Below, in pieces: positions 1 to 12,749 of a DNA stretch of 64,000 bases; position 1 is the stretch's first letter, and each line of letters begins with the position of its first letter. Below the pieces are notes generated by a model. The model had not been told where the DNA came from, did no database searches, and saw nothing but the letters and a program-made list of their open reading frames with translations. The position numbers were made by a program, and so were the translations under genes. Origin of the DNA: Beta vulgaris subsp. vulgaris (taxonomy: Eukaryota > Streptophyta > Magnoliopsida > Caryophyllales > Amaranthaceae); NCBI RefSeq assembly GCF_026745355.1, contig NC_079207.1, positions 18,201,920 through 18,265,919 of the forward strand, given 5' to 3'.

Positions 1-1224
1 GATCACCTCTAACTTCTAAGTCCACAAGGTGACCGATGTTGCTGTAACCTGTAACTATTCTGCACAAACCCATGAAATTACTTAGTAGTTTTCATTTTTT
101 ATTTTCTTTTGAGGGGAGAAATTACTAGTACTATATAAGAAGTACTCCTATTCTGTGAAGTAGTATTAGTTAATTTCATACTATAATAAAGGCTCTATTT
201 TTATGTACTCCAATATTATTTCCCGCGACCATATAGTAGTATAAAAATGTTTCGTACAAAATCTTTGATTTAGTGGGACCGTCTAGCCTTGCCATGTCCT
301 TGTGTGTCATATCCCTCTTCTTTTTTGTCTGTACAATTCAGAGAGATCGCCCATAAACACCATAAGTTAAAGCTAATATGCACCGGTACATGATGGGCTG
401 GAATTTGTTGCCATCTACACTATGGAGTACATGACTACATTCTACTGAAATAAGGATGGAGTTGGGGATAGAAGAGTGGCATCCAAATACTTCAAAAACA
501 TTAGGATAAGGTGTGGTATAGCCATATGATTGGCAAAACATCCACATACTAGTCCTGAGATTTGAAATTTGAACCCTAATCTTCCTTATCATGAAAAGTG
601 TGTCAATGTTGTTTCAATGCTCCTTATGAGTAGATATGGTTATTAATAGGATAGTCTAATGGCTAAAAAGTTGGCGTTAATTTTATAGAGCTTCAGAATC
701 CTTATTCAATAGGGTCATCATAAGGCCAATAAAATGTTCCAATAATATTGTAAAAAAAATTTAATGTATGGATCTGTCTTCAATTAAACTAATTTTTATC
801 TCTTTTCGTTCATATTTTTCTTGTCCTTGCATCGATCCGCCCATTATCTGTCTGTTATCGAATCTGCAACCCGCATTGACCCGACCCGCTATAACCCTTT
901 ATGAAACGAACTTTTACGACTCGATCCGCTTTTGACCAGTACCAATCCTAACCAAACCAATAACCAAGTCTACATACAACTAGTGCGGCTACTATAATAA
1001 AGCGTCTAGTGACTCAAATTGGGTTAAAGTTATATCAGATATTCTCTACCGCCCAATTCGAATTTGAATCCTTGAACTTTTTTTAAGGAAATTTCATAGG
1101 ATTAATTAAATATTCAATAACGGAAAAACCTTTATCTACCCATTGGGTCAACAACCCACTACAAATAGGATTAAATAAAAACTATTTAACAATTTAATAT
1201 TGTTTTTTTGAAAGAGAAATTTCA
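1..1224. other. AT-rich intergenic DNA, no gene seen
   Basis: No reading frame here resembles a known protein and no terminal repeats were found. Around 870-900 a short stretch with repeated CCCGACCCGC-like words resembles ends of hAT-type repeats, but no partner end is visible. Confidence 0.5.
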
Positions 1225-1704
1225 TTAATTGAATGCCAAACGACATCTACAATGGATATCAAAGAAAAACAAGATACAATTAAACAAGGTTAAATCAAAT
1301 TTATCTTCGAAGAAACTATAATGAATCAGATCGAGCAATACAATACAACCCCCTTGTATTTGCTGAATCAAACAGCTCTTGATGAGGAAGTCCATCATTT
1401 TGACATAGTTTTGGAAGAGCATTCTTGATCGAGCCATATTAACCGCATCCGAGATTCCAATACCTTCATGTTGAGTCTTGAACTTCAACCAATAGGAACA
1501 ATTTCTCATACTTGAAAACAAAAAAACCACACTCACAATTCTCATATGGGGGAAGAAGATCTCCACAACAGAGACTAAAAACCCCATAACAAGGTTTGAA
1601 GAAATATCATAAAGAGATACTAATTTATTCAACAAAACAAGAAAATAAACTAAAAACTGAAAATAAAAAGAAAAGGGGGGCTCACCATGGATGAAATCAT
1701 TCAT
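1225..1704 (-). CDS. Unidentified 159-codon open frame
   Basis: This is an uninterrupted frame from ATG to stop on the minus strand, encoding a Phe/Leu/Ile-rich product with several hydrophobic stretches. I recognise no domain. The composition is what AT-rich DNA gives by chance, and no plant promoter or splice structure supports it. It could be an exon fragment or a decayed transposon end. It is listed because it is the longest clean frame in the first 4 kb, not because a function is supported. Confidence 0.12.
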   Translation of the reverse strand: MNDFIHGEPPFSFYFQFLVYFLVLLNKLVSLYDISSNLVMGFLVSVVEIFFPHMRIVSVVFLFSSMRNCSYWLKFKTQHEGIGISDAVNMARSRMLFQNYVKMMDFLIKSCLIQQIQGGCIVLLDLIHYSFFEDKFDLTLFNCILFFFDIHCRCRLAFN

Positions 1705-1951
1705 GACAGCTCCTAACTGATGAAGAAGGAGTAGAGGAGGCTAGATTTTAGAGAGAAAAAAAGAGGGAGAGGCATTAGAGGCAATAATATCATTATATAT
1801 CACGTATACTCCTAATAATTTAATACTTACTTTTCCCCTAATTGACACTTAAATTACCAAAATTAATGAATAAGATCCCCTATATAAAAATAAAGGACTG
1901 GAATCTCTGATTTTTTGACGTAGACGACATGTATATGGGACTTGGGATATA

Positions 1952-2209
1952 CTTCATCCGTTTCATTTTAATTTACACACTTTGATATTTTACACTATTA
2001 ACAAATTTCACTTTGACCATCATTATGATTTACACGCGGATGAAAATATAGTCATGTGATATCTTGTTAGATTCATCATAACATGTATTTTATTAATATA
2101 TATTTTTTATAATTTTTGCAAATACAAAACTTAAGATATATGTCCTCAAAGTTTTACATTGTCATGCGTGAAAAGTGTAAGTGTATAGATTAAAATGAAA
2201 CGAATGGAG
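1952..2209. mobile_element. Stowaway-type MITE
   Basis: The ends are inverted copies (CTTCATCCGTTTCATTTTAA on the left; the right end reads the complement and finishes CGAATGGAG). TA flanks both sides, as expected for Stowaway/Tc1-mariner target duplications. There is no coding capacity. The inner part has the TTTGATATTTTACACT...CAAAGTTTTACATT theme common to this MITE type. Confidence 0.8.
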
Positions 2210-2602
2210 TAGCGAATAGGCTTCTGTGATTTATTAATTTTTTCGTTAGTTTGTTATGGTGTTTGAACACACTTTTTAATAATAGTATTAGGTTACATAT
2301 ATACATAACCTAATAATATTTTGTGTATACAATTATTCACGTATATTACCTCCTTCATACCCCAAAGAAGATTGAAAGCCTTAACATAATCCACTTGTAT
2401 AAATACATGTGCGATGGAAACTTTTTGAACTCCGACATGTGTAGCGCAAATCCTAATCCACATGTCGTGCGTGGTGCCAATATGATCTCTTTCAAAAATA
2501 ATTTTGTTTTTATTTCCCCACAACGGTTGGATGCTAGAATTAGTCATTGAGTCGTTGTATGTGGAATAAAGGTTTGAGATTTGTTTGTTAACGTCTATTT
2601 CT

Positions 2603-2646
2603 TCTCCAATCTCCAATCTCCAATCTCCAATCTCCAATCTCCAATC
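2603..2646. repeat. Heptanucleotide minisatellite (CTCCAAT)n
   Basis: About six head-to-tail copies of CTCCAAT/ATCTCCA are directly visible, nearly perfect. The minus-strand frame through it reads as a repeated Glu-Ile-Gly-Asp-Trp-Arg-Leu, a by-product of the repeat. Confidence 0.9.
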
Positions 2647-2869
2647 ATTTCTTAGACTGTGAAATTTTAGAAATACTGTTTATATTGTGACAAAACAAAT
2701 GTATAATCTCTTCTATTTTAACTTATTTTACTCTTCTATATTAACTTATTTTTGAGTTGCATTATCTCGTTGACTAATCTATATATTATTCATGTTGTTT
2801 TTTAATATATGTGCTTTATATCTTTGCATCGTAGGTTATTAGCATTGTCTCTATAATATTCCTCCTAAT

Positions 2870-3538
2870 TAGGGTTGAGCAGAAAAACTGGGTGCTCGAT
2901 TCCAAACTTAGAACCGGGTGGATCTGGTGAGTTTGGAATTGGAACTGGTCCTGCTAGGATCGGGTCTGGGTCCAAATCTAAAGACGCAGTTGTAAGTGGT
3001 TTCAATTTTGAGTAGTAAAATTTTGGACCCGGTACCTACTGGGTACCCAGTAAATATAGATACCTGACGAAACCATGTCTCAGACTAAGTACCTAGTGGA
3101 TTTTTTTTATATATGAGAATAATTTAGTATTAAAACTTATTATCTCGTCAAAAGAAGTTTGGCCGAAAATATATCAAGGGATACTAATACATATTATATG
3201 ATATGGTTCATATTTTAGTCTTTCTTAGCTTAACAATAGAACAACTTAGCTTTTGAATGCCATTGGATACCGGATACCCAATAATAAAATCCGTTCCTAC
3301 CAAGTCCAAGACCAATTCTATAAAATCACCTCCAGTCAAAATCGACATTATATCACACTTACAAAGAACCGGGTACCCAGTGTTGGAACTGGTCCCAACT
3401 GGTTCCAAGACCGATCCCAGAAAATGAGGATCTGGTCCAACCAATTCCAGTTCCGGTTCCAAATGGTAAGAACCTTCTTATTAGGTCTGGGTCCTATTCC
3501 TGAAAATTTGACCAAGTACCCGGTTGTGCTCGCCCCTA
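2870..3538. mobile_element. Non-autonomous hAT-type element
   Basis: The element starts TAGGGTTGAGCA and ends TGCTCGCCCCTA, an imperfect inverted pair. It is flanked by CTCCTAAT on the left and CTCCTAAC on the right, an 8-bp target duplication with one difference, as expected for hAT. The inside is rich in GGTACCCGGT/TCTGGGTCC words on both strands and has no transposase. A second member of the same end type (TAGGGGTGTAA) lies at 29104-29629. Confidence 0.75.
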
Positions 3539-3701
3539 CTCCTAACCTAACCAAGTAAGTTGAGTGGATTTAGTTGAGAATTAACTTTATGTCATTATAT
3601 GGAAAAAACTAATAAATCAGCGAAAGTCGCAAATGAAATTAGGAATATTGATTTACTGGATCTCTTTTTTCTCCTTGATGATCACTTATTGTCTTTGTAT
3701 A

Positions 3702-3792
3702 CTTCATCTGTTATGAAATAAGTAAAAAACTTCTCTCAAAAAGTTCTCACGTAAAAGAAATAAGTGTTTTACTTGTTTCAAAACAGATGAAG
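3702..3792. mobile_element. Short Stowaway MITE (hairpin)
   Basis: A 91-bp near-palindrome with CTTCATCTGTT at one end and AACAGATGAAG at the other, flanked by TA on both sides. The arms also share AAATAAGTAAAA/TTTTACTTGTTT. It could fold almost entirely into one hairpin. Confidence 0.75.
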
Positions 3793-4019
3793 TATAATAA
3801 AAGAGGATAAGTGGAGAACCATGTGATAATGTTCAATTAACAGATAAGCTCTTAATATATATATTTTTGATTCAGAAGAGGTTAAAAAACCAGACAAAAA
3901 AACACAAGCAGAGAAAAAAGACAACTAACCCAACCAAAGCTATAGAGGCACTTGGCGTGGCAAAGCCACCCCTCTAACATCCTCCTTAAGAATTCTAGAC
4001 AAACTAGCTAGTAGGAACA

Positions 4020-7000
4020 AAATCTAAAAAAGAGACTCTAGCAGTTTGAGCGGCCCCCTTATTGGCAAGTCAATCCGCCGCGCTGTTTCCTTCACGATAC
4101 ACATGTATTACATTCACTTCCCAGTCCGACTTCAGCAACAAAGCTCGGAAATGTAAGATATAATGAATGTAAGCCAAAAAAACCACTGAATTATTGTTTA
4201 ACAATTGTACACAGGTCAAGCTATCCAATTGAATCTCCAACTTCTTGATTTACAACTCACCATGGCCTATATCTAACCCCTTTGCAAGGCCATGATTTAA
4301 ACTTGGGAAAATTCATCAGGTATTGCTGAGGTTTTGCGTAATTTCCAAATTACTCCTCACATTTAGGGAATTTCTCATATACCCCTGAGGTTTGTATTTG
4401 GGTCTAAAATACCCTTACTAATGACGGCATGTTAACACTGTTAATTTTTTTTTCCTCTTCTCTCTCCATCTTCATCTTCTTCATGTCTCCTATTATCTTC
4501 TTCACCGCTCATCTCCTCTTATACTCTGACTTTGTGCCACAAACGTCGTCGGAAAACCACTACACCACCTACACACCCTTGCCAGTGCACCCCCAAAACG
4601 GTAGCACCCCCGGAGCACCGTCGGTACCCCGCTGCAGCTCGCGCCCCGCTTGAAGTCTTCTTTTTTCTCTCTCGCCTTGCTTGCTTCCTCGTTGTTCTTT
4701 CTTTCTCGCCCTGCTTGCCTGAGCTGTTGTCGAGCTCGCACCAGCGCTCCACCAGCTTGCGTCGCCCGTCGCAAACTGCCACAGTCTCGCTTCCCAGCTC
4801 ACCGGACAGCCACCATAGTTCTTCCTGCCCTTTGCCGCCTATCTGCACCATCTTCTGTCGCTTGGATTTATCGAGTTCGCCCCGCCATTGTGGCTTTGAA
4901 CTGATTTTTGTGCAAAAATTGTGGTCAGAATTTTTGAGTTAATTTAACAAACAAAATCTAATTTTATTTTGTTAATTTAACAAATTACTCGAAAATTCAA
5001 GAAAAATAATAATGGAGGATGGTGGGAGGAGAGAGAGAAAATTCTGAGGTTTAGAATATTACAAATGGAGGATGGTCGGAGGAGAAAGAAAGCTTGGAGG
5101 TTCATCAATGGAGGATGGTGGAAGCATAGAGAGGAAATTGGGGATAGAGAGGGGGGAAACCTAACGATGTTAGGGTTCCATCCATAGTAAGGGTATTTTA
5201 GACCCAAACACAAAACTCAGGGGTATCTTAGGAATTCGTGTGAGGGGCAATTTATAAATTATGCCAAACCTCGGGGGCACCAAAGGAATTTTTCTTTTAA
5301 ACTTTGAGGGCTATGCAATGACCAAAGTTCAGGGACACAACCGAAACAAAGTTCCCCAGATAATCCCTTATGATTGCACCAACATCCCCAGGTCCATGCA
5401 ATCCTTTTGTTGCACATGGCTATTAAGTACATACCAGCCATATGGGCATTGCCAGCTTACAAATTTCTGCACTCAGGCTTCAATCCTAATGTTATCTTCC
5501 CCAGCCTCCTCCCGACCTCTTCGAGCTTCATTAAACCGCACTTGAGTGAGTGCTCCATATTCTAAGGAAATTTCATGTCTTCTGTTAAACAAAAAATTAT
5601 TACGCCACTTCTACATTAAATCCACCATACAGTAACACCAAAGTGTATGTCATTGCTCATCTATAGATTCAGAAACTTTGCTTACATTCTCATCAATCCA
5701 ATCTTTGAGGGTAGTTTGAAAGAATTGCAGCAAGCGGGATGGGCCACTAACTTTACGCCTAACCAGCCTAACAGCTGGATTGTCATGAAGATGGAGTGTA
5801 GATTGCTCCATTCCACCGCAGATAAAATACCTTGGGTCGCCAGTCATCAGACATTTATACCTATTCAAATTCACTAGCACTCTATCATGGCAGGAGATCC
5901 ATAGAAATGCACGAATTCTCTGTTGAGCTGGAGGACTCCATGTTGCTTTCCGAAAATCTTCATCCATGACATCACTCTCGTGAGTCGTGATGCATGATAC
6001 TAAGAATAGAACATATAGTAAATTTACCTTTCTTTGCATCCTTTCAGTACACAAATCAGCCGTTTTTGGATCATTCTTGAGTTCATATGTCTGTATTATT
6101 TTAAAAGTGTCTGGATGTAAGAAAGGCGAGATGACATCCGAGTTTCAACCAGCATCGATCTTGATCCCACATTTCAGCTACTGTTACCCCCTCTAGATCA
6201 GAAGAAATAGGTTGAGTCACCAAGTTGCTTAATGGTTGTTCGTGACCCATGGATGATCCGAAAAAAGAGTCTTGTTCCCATTTTCAACAACCATCCTCAT
6301 TCTTTCACATAGAAGTTTCGCTTTACCTGTAATATATCTCCAAACATTATAGGCAACCCTTTTGTGCACGAACATATTAACATCATTCCTCTCCTTGCAT
6401 TACTTCGCTCTCAAGACTCTAGACCACAACGCATCAGACTCTGAAAGCAACCGGTACCCAAATTTAGTTAAATATGCTGCATTGATTTCTCTTGTAGAAC
6501 GAATATCAATACCACCATGGTGGATCGATTTTTGAAGTGTCTCCCAAGCAAGCAGATGCGCGCCTTTCTTTTCATTATTCCCTCCCCAAATAAACTTCCT
6601 TGTTTTTCTATAACTTTCGTCACACACATTCCGACGAACCTAAAGCTGTTTGCATAGAGTAATTAGCTAAAGTAGAGAGCAATGATTTTGCCGACGTAAT
6701 TCGCCCAACCAAAGAGAAATATTTTCGTACAAGTGGATGAAAGTATCCTTTGTTACACGACTTGTCAATGTTGGCATGCCTAGATACATGCCTGTAGTAG
6801 CTGGCATTCCCAATGCCAAAGAGATGTCATCCAGGGCTTGAGATTGTAAATCCTTTAAAATATAGACCCGATATTTTTTCACAACGCACACCTTACCCCG
6901 AGGCTATGCAAAATATATTTCAAACAATCCGGATGATACTTGCTTGCTCCACATTTGCCTTCGTAAAAAGAATAATATCGTTGGTAAAAAATAGATTTGA

Positions 7001-7169
7001 CAGTGAAGGACCATGTCTACTTGCTCGAATTGGTTTCCAACTATTTACCATACTAACTTCCTCAATAGTTTGGTACAATCTTTTCATGCACATCACAAAT
7101 AGATAAGGTGATATTGAAGCTCCTTGTAGCTAATACCCCGGCTAGGTTTAAAACTTTAAGAAGGCTCAA
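4020..7169 (-). pseudogene. LINE ORF2 remnant (RT, zinc region, RNase H)
   Basis: The RT motif expected to read Ala-Asp-Asp is Thr-Asn-Asp (near 6970), so the catalytic centre is lost as well as the frame. The RNase H domain is in two parts: its N-terminal half (W..P.GWY.LN) lies near 5300-5480 and its C-terminal half (LDSLTCVQLL, then the AADWLANKG end) at about 4030-4295, with a Mutator-like element between them. Removing that insert places the halves next to each other, but a one-frame offset and internal stops remain, so the RNase H had also decayed by point changes. Confidence 0.75.
4305..5295. mobile_element. Mutator-like element nested in the LINE
   Basis: Both flanks carry TTTAAACTT (4296-4304 and 5296-5304), a 9-bp target duplication typical of Mutator-like elements. 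The terminal inverted repeats are about 130 bp: the left end contains CCCCTGAGGTTT and GGGTCTAAAATACCC and the right end holds their complements. The interior is GC-rich in its middle (4540-4870) with several overlapping open frames on both strands, none resembling a MURA transposase. The GC-rich core could be captured host sequence (Pack-MULE), but I recognise no donor. Confidence 0.82.
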
Positions 7170-7687
7170 TGTAAGCGTGTTTTTATTTCACTGACGCGGG
7201 ATAAGCGCATATTTGACTACCTCATTGTAAAGGTTTTGTATTGAAAATATTTTTGAAATCGCCAACAAGTATTTAAAGGAAGACTCATAAATCTAATTGG
7301 ATATTGAGGAATCATAGGGACAACTTAGTGACTTATCCAATGTAGATTTTTCGTCTTGACCCCATAGATGGTTAATGAACCATAAATTGAGTTTGGGGGT
7401 GAGAGTACGAACACGGTTAAGAACCACGTTCACCCATCGGTGGCCTCTAATTAATATTGATTCACGTCAAGTTTTATGCAGAAGAATATCCAAATGTATA
7501 TTCTCAAGCACCCTAAAAAATAGATTAGTCTAGGTTAGTTCTTGAAACACATAATAAGACTATTTTTTAGTGGATGTTATAAGTAACCAAATTACAAGGA
7601 ACATATCAGGTTGTTAACATTATCTAATTAATATTAGAACAATTTTTTAGGTCTTGATTAGCAATAATAAACATGTGAGGTGATGAA
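7170..7687 (-). repeat. Left LTR, portion shared with the right copy
   Basis: It aligns along its length with 12751-13272, starting TGTAAGCGTG against TGTGTGCGTG and ending at AATAAACATGT. On the minus strand this is the terminal part of the LTR. The rest of the left LTR (7688 to about 8420) has no partner in the window because the right copy is cut. It includes a minus-strand CCTATAAATACC promoter-like box near 8045, and a purine-rich AAAGTGGGGGA near 8421 may be the polypurine tract. Confidence 0.65.
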
Positions 7688-8659
7688 AGCGTTAAACATA
7701 TAATCATGCAATATGAATATAATAGTGTAATGTAAAAGAAAATACCAAAAAGGGAGATTTAGAGAAAAATGTATAGTATAGCGTTAATTTCCTTTAAGCT
7801 ACATTGCGACAAGTAGATGGTTAGTAAAATAAGAATTAAATTGGAATTGACCCTCAGGAATCATACCCTTGTCGCTCGTGTCTTGTATTATGGTTTGCAC
7901 ATGAAGCAATCTTGGAGCTTAAAATAGGAAATTCGAAGAGATGAATGTGTTTGAATATGAGTTGAGTGTTTGTTATTAGGGATGTCGAAGTGTGGAAGCG
8001 TATTAGGAAAACATTGTGAAATGTTGTTTGAATAAACGAGGTATTTATAGGCAAAGGAAACCGAAAACGAATCGAAAATATAAAATAAAACTATGTGATT
8101 GACGCACCACCTTGTGCTTGACGTTTAGATTTGCGCCAAGCTGAGTTGTGCGCTAGACGCACAACTTTGCACCACACATACTTGCTTTTTGGCCGATTTA
8201 TTTATTGTTTTGAGATTCTTTTTTATCCTTTGAAATTCGAAATCAGCTATCTTTAGGAATAAAAATGTGATTTTCGAAATATCCTTTAAAAATTAATGAT
8301 CAAGAATAACAATTATTATTAGGAATAATTAATTGGGCTTAACTCGTTCTATTGCTCTTCCTTGGACTGGACCAATAATTGGATACTCAATAGGGAGACA
8401 CGATTTTCTATCTAAAAAATCCCCCACTTTGACTGAGGTTCAGGAAACCAATAGTCAAAGTATATGGTGTCAGAACAAAGAACGATTCTAAACGCTGTGA
8501 AATTTAGAATTGATCTATATATCGTCGATTTCTGCAAAACAAAATTAGTCTGCAAAACGGTAACACAGCTAATCTGATTACCTAAAAGATACGATGTTAG
8601 CAAATAGATGAAAACAGCTCAAATAGTGCACCTGATCATGCAAACTTAGACTCTTTAAG

Positions 8660-8880
8660 GATGCATGAGACGTTATGCAAGGATTAAGGTTATGCAAAGA
8701 TAAGGAAGATGGAACGTCATGCAAGGTCAGAGTTATGCAAAACTAGGATGTATAAAATACAATACAAGGTCGGATTTTTGCAAGATTAGAATGTGTGAAA
8801 TGTAATGCAAGGTCAGGATTTTGCAAGATTAGGATGTGTGAAATGTAATGCAAGGTCGGGATTTTGTAATATTAAGGAGA
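8660..8880. repeat. Tandem array, about 46-bp unit, four copies
   Basis: The unit includes GCAAGGTCAGGATTTTGC followed by AAGATTAGGATGTGTGAA. Successive copies begin near 8718, 8764, 8809 and 8850, each with several substitutions. It lies inside the non-coding LTR element. Confidence 0.75.
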
Positions 8881-10984
8881 TCTGGGTATGTAGAGAGAGA
8901 GAGAATGATCAGAAACAAAAAGAATGATTTTCGAAAAATGTTTTGGTAAATAACTAGGGTCCACAAGTGAGATTTGCAGATTACAACTTTTCGGTAGTTT
9001 GATTTACTTTGGAGGAACCACCACGTATAGGAAGCCCCCACTTAGGGTAAGCTTGTCTTGAATTAGGCACTATGAGCCTTGCTTGATTGGAATGTACTTG
9101 ATCTGTCTTAAGCATTTAAAGTTCTTCGTTGAGGATTCTTCTTTGAGAGTTGATACAGGCGAAGAGAATTTGGATTAAAAAAATAAAAGTTTAAATTTAT
9201 GAATTATATGTAAGTGGGAAAAGGCTTTGACGTTGCTAGGTTCAAACTCGAGTTTATGTTGGGATCTAGAAAGAGTATGCTTTTGAATTCTAGAAAGTCA
9301 AATCATTAGACCTTGATTGATTTTATTTATTAACGCGTCGGACCTCGAGATGAGGATTACTATGTATCCTTGCGGAATTAGAGCATTATTTGTAGTTCTA
9401 GATTTGATTTCTTGTTTTATTATTCTTTTTATGCCCTAACTTTTGCCTAGACCGCCCTTTCGGGTTTTCAACCTAGCGGACTTGGACATACCTTGGACAA
9501 GGAGTTGTGGTTGGATATGAAAGGTTGAAAGGTTTAAGGCTTGAGGTTTAGATGAAGATTCAATTGGTTGGGATAAGGTAAGGATTATGGATTCGGATAA
9601 TATAGGTAAAGGTTTTGATGGATTGAATTTTGGAATGAGGCGTAGAACTTGTGTACAAGCTCCCTTGAATCTTTATTTATTTGCCTTTGGCTTTTTATTT
9701 TTTTGGCATTTTTTTCTTTTTGTATTGTGCATATTCTTTTGCTTTTGCTTTTTTTATCCGCACTTCAAATTTTTTCACCTTTTTCTATTTTTGCCCGTCA
9801 TTGATTTTTTTTTTTTTTGTAGTGGCCGGGACTTGCACGTAAGTTTATGGTATAAGTGTACTGGAAGGCTTGAAGGATATTTGTGGAGCTTTGGTTTTAA
9901 AGGATTTTTGGTTCATGATCATAGAGATAATGGCTTAAGGGATTTTTATTTTCTTGGTTGTACGAGGATGGCTTATTGAAGGATGAAGGAGAAATGGAAA
10001 TAACTCTTAATCCAAAATATCTCCTTTTTTTTATATAATCAAAGTCACTAGAGATAATCTGATTTGGGTTTCATCATCGAATTCGAAGCATATATGACGA
10101 TGAAAGGCCAATAAAAAGAAAAATAAAATGAAACGAATATGGAAAGACTATAATAGATGAAGTCCTATAGTGACATAGACTCGATGGGAAGTGACAGAAA
10201 TGACTTAGGGTAAGGACTTTCCGACTCATCCTAGGAAACTAAAAATAAATGACTAAGCCTGTTGAATTTTTGATGCACTGCCTAAGGGTTGGTGGTGATG
10301 CTGATTCTTGTTGTAGCAAGTATTAGTAGTTTATCGTCATCGACTATGTTTAGTAGTGCATTTGTAGGATCCAACACTAGATGTCCAAATGTTCAATATT
10401 TTGTCAAAATTCGCAACATTTGAATTTTTCCTTTCATGTGTAGGGTTCAGAGTAAACCCTATAGAAGTGATCACACTTCTATTTTAAAGGTGGTTAAAAG
10501 TAATCTTCATGACTCTAAATGAAGTCAGGTTGGAGATAGTGTGAATGATGAGCTTTAGAGTAGGCTCACATTTTGTTCCTCCTTTAGGCATTCCTAAGTT
10601 GTAATCTCCCGACCGGTTTGAACAGATTTGGGTGGACTTCACTTGTAAGTTTTAAGAAATGATTTTCGAAAAAGAAAATGGAGATGAGAAATGGAAATGA
10701 GTAATGATTTTGAAATGGAGGATTAGTAATGGATATGGTATTGAAATGGGTATGTCTTGACCATGAGGTAGACATGGGTCGAACTATATGCAAATTCAAA
10801 TGTGGACTAGACTGGACTATTTAAGCAGACTAGACTCCATGATCGGGCTTTGCTGCTAATAGGAGAGAGATTGACTAGACTTTAAACTTATGGGTGAGTA
10901 AGTAGCTAGCAGACTCAAAGCAGGTGAGACAATAAAGAAGGCTAGACTTTGAACTTATATTTGTAATAAGCAGGCTAGATCTAA

Positions 10985-11432
10985 GGGTATGAATTGGGCT
11001 TTTATAGTCTGAATATTTGACTAGAGTTTATATAGTGATGCAAACTATACCTAGGGTTGAACTTTTTATAGTCCGAATACTTGACTAGGGTTTATATAGG
11101 GATGCAAAATAGACTTACGGTTGAACTTTTATAGTCCTAAGACTTGACTAGGGTTTATTACATAGAGATGCAAACTAGACTTGGGAATGAATTGACCTTT
11201 TATAGTCCAAAGACTCGACTAGGGTTTACATAGAGATGCAAACTAGACCTAGGGAAGGAACTTTTATAGTATGAATACTTGAGTAGGGTTTACATGGAGA
11301 TGCAAACAAGACCCGAGGAATAAACTTTTATAGTCCGAAGCTTAACTGGGGTTTACATAAAGATGCAAATAAACTAGACTTAGGGAATGAACTTTTATAG
11401 TCCGAAGACTTGATTAGGCTTGACATAAAGAT
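10985..11432. repeat. Tandem array, about 61-67-bp unit, seven to eight copies
   Basis: Each copy carries ACTTTTATAGTCCGAA, then GACTAGGGTTTACATA and GATGCAAACTAGAC. Copies differ by substitutions and small indels, so the array is old. It sits in the interior of the LARD-like element, where such elements often carry satellites. Confidence 0.85.
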
Positions 11433-12729
11433 CCAAATGGGCCTATACTTTGGCATGAACTAGACTTATATGGGCCTAAGATCGACTCTGATGCTAGTGA
11501 ATGTATGGACTCACATCTAGATGGGCCTAGGATGAATGCAAAATGGACTCTAATACACATGGGCCTAAAAACGAATGCAATGAATTGAATTGGGTTGATT
11601 GGATTACATTAGATGAAGGTGTTTGGACTAGGCTTAGAATTTTCGAAATCCAATTTTCTAAATGAACCCCTTATTTTTATCTTTTGTTAGGAAAAGATGA
11701 TGGATTAATTTTGAAAAATATTTTTTTTCAATGTCTTGTATGATGATGATTAATAATTGTTTTTGAAAAGGATAGAATAGAAGAGGGTGTAGGATTGATT
11801 TTCAAAAATGTTCGTATTTCTTTTAAATTGATTGCATATTATTGGTTAGCATTGATAGGGAAGATTAGTTGGATACCAGGGAGAAGGTAGACATTCATGA
11901 CGATTCTAACTCTACCGTGACCACTTCTCGAGATGCACTTTTTAGAGTAGACTCGACCTTGCATGAATTAGCTAAGACCTTTAGAATGACCATGCTTTTA
12001 CGCGAATACAGACGAATCGAACATAAGATTGACCACCACAACGACTAAATCGACGAAAACCATGCGATGTACAGATTATGTGTCGTGCAGCATTGTTGCA
12101 CGTGGTACACATACGTGCATATAGCGCGGAAGCAGTGCGCTAGGTGCAACTAAATGCGCTTGGCGCACTGCTCCCATGACATGTTTTTCGGTGATTTAGA
12201 CAATGTTTTGGCCAATTGGTGATCTTTTTGTTTGTTTTTTAGATGTGATTTTAGGTGCGACGCATAACAATGGCAATTTGACAAGTTAAGGCAAAATTGC
12301 ATTCACAAGCAAATGTCATATACCATGGATGCCAAAGTTCCAACCTAAAAGTAAAGTTCTAAGTTTGAAATTATGGTCAAGTTTAGGTTAATTATGAAAG
12401 GGTCCATGACTAAGAGATTGATCCCACGTTTTGTACCTATGCTTAGAAGAGGTGACCACGTATAGGGCACACTCCAGTTATCAAGTCATGAACAAGATAA
12501 TAATGTCATCGTTGGATAGATTTGCTTATGACTAAGATCCAATATTATCGCTCAAGAAGCTTTTTTGAAGGATATAAAATGCACTAATGAGGCAAGATAG
12601 ATTGTCCTTATGGCGACTTAAACAAAAATACGTATGCAAAATAGTATATCATTCTAAGGCATAAAAAGAGAATAAGTCGTATTTTTCAAGTTTCACCAAC
12701 TCATTTAAAAAATTAATTTTTTTAAATTC

Positions 12730-12749
12730 TCCCCAGTGGAGTTGCCAAA
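12730..12749 (-). promoter_or_regulatory. Primer-binding site of the LARD-like element
   Basis: The minus strand reads TGGCAACTCCACTGGGGA one or two bases inside the right LTR end. Ty3 elements of the Tat/Ogre/Athila group use this type of site. The tRNA partner is inferred from that group and is not visible here. Confidence 0.6.

Larger units (their letters stand above)
3880..7169 (-). mobile_element. L1-type LINE, truncated and twice interrupted
   Basis: Reading the minus strand from right to left gives the end of a plant L1-type ORF2: RT region (FKPSRGI, SPYLFVMCM, then LFFTNDIILF where the family has F-A-D-D), the connecting region (YLGMPTL, FIWGG, HGGIDIR), the RT zinc-binding region (RIRAFLW...CGG), and an RNase H that ends in VYREGNSAADWLANKG. 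All segments carry stops and shifts. The 5' side stops abruptly at 7169, where an LTR element begins. The 3' end is placed near 3880 and is approximate. Confidence 0.8.

Noticed and set aside
4429..4942. Several overlapping open frames of 74-136 codons
   Set aside because: They lie on both strands inside the Mutator-like element's GC-rich core and resemble no known protein; kept only as a possible captured fragment.
9587..9979. 130-codon plus-strand frame, Phe-rich
   Set aside because: It lies in the non-coding LTR element and consists mostly of T-rich codons. No domain recognised.
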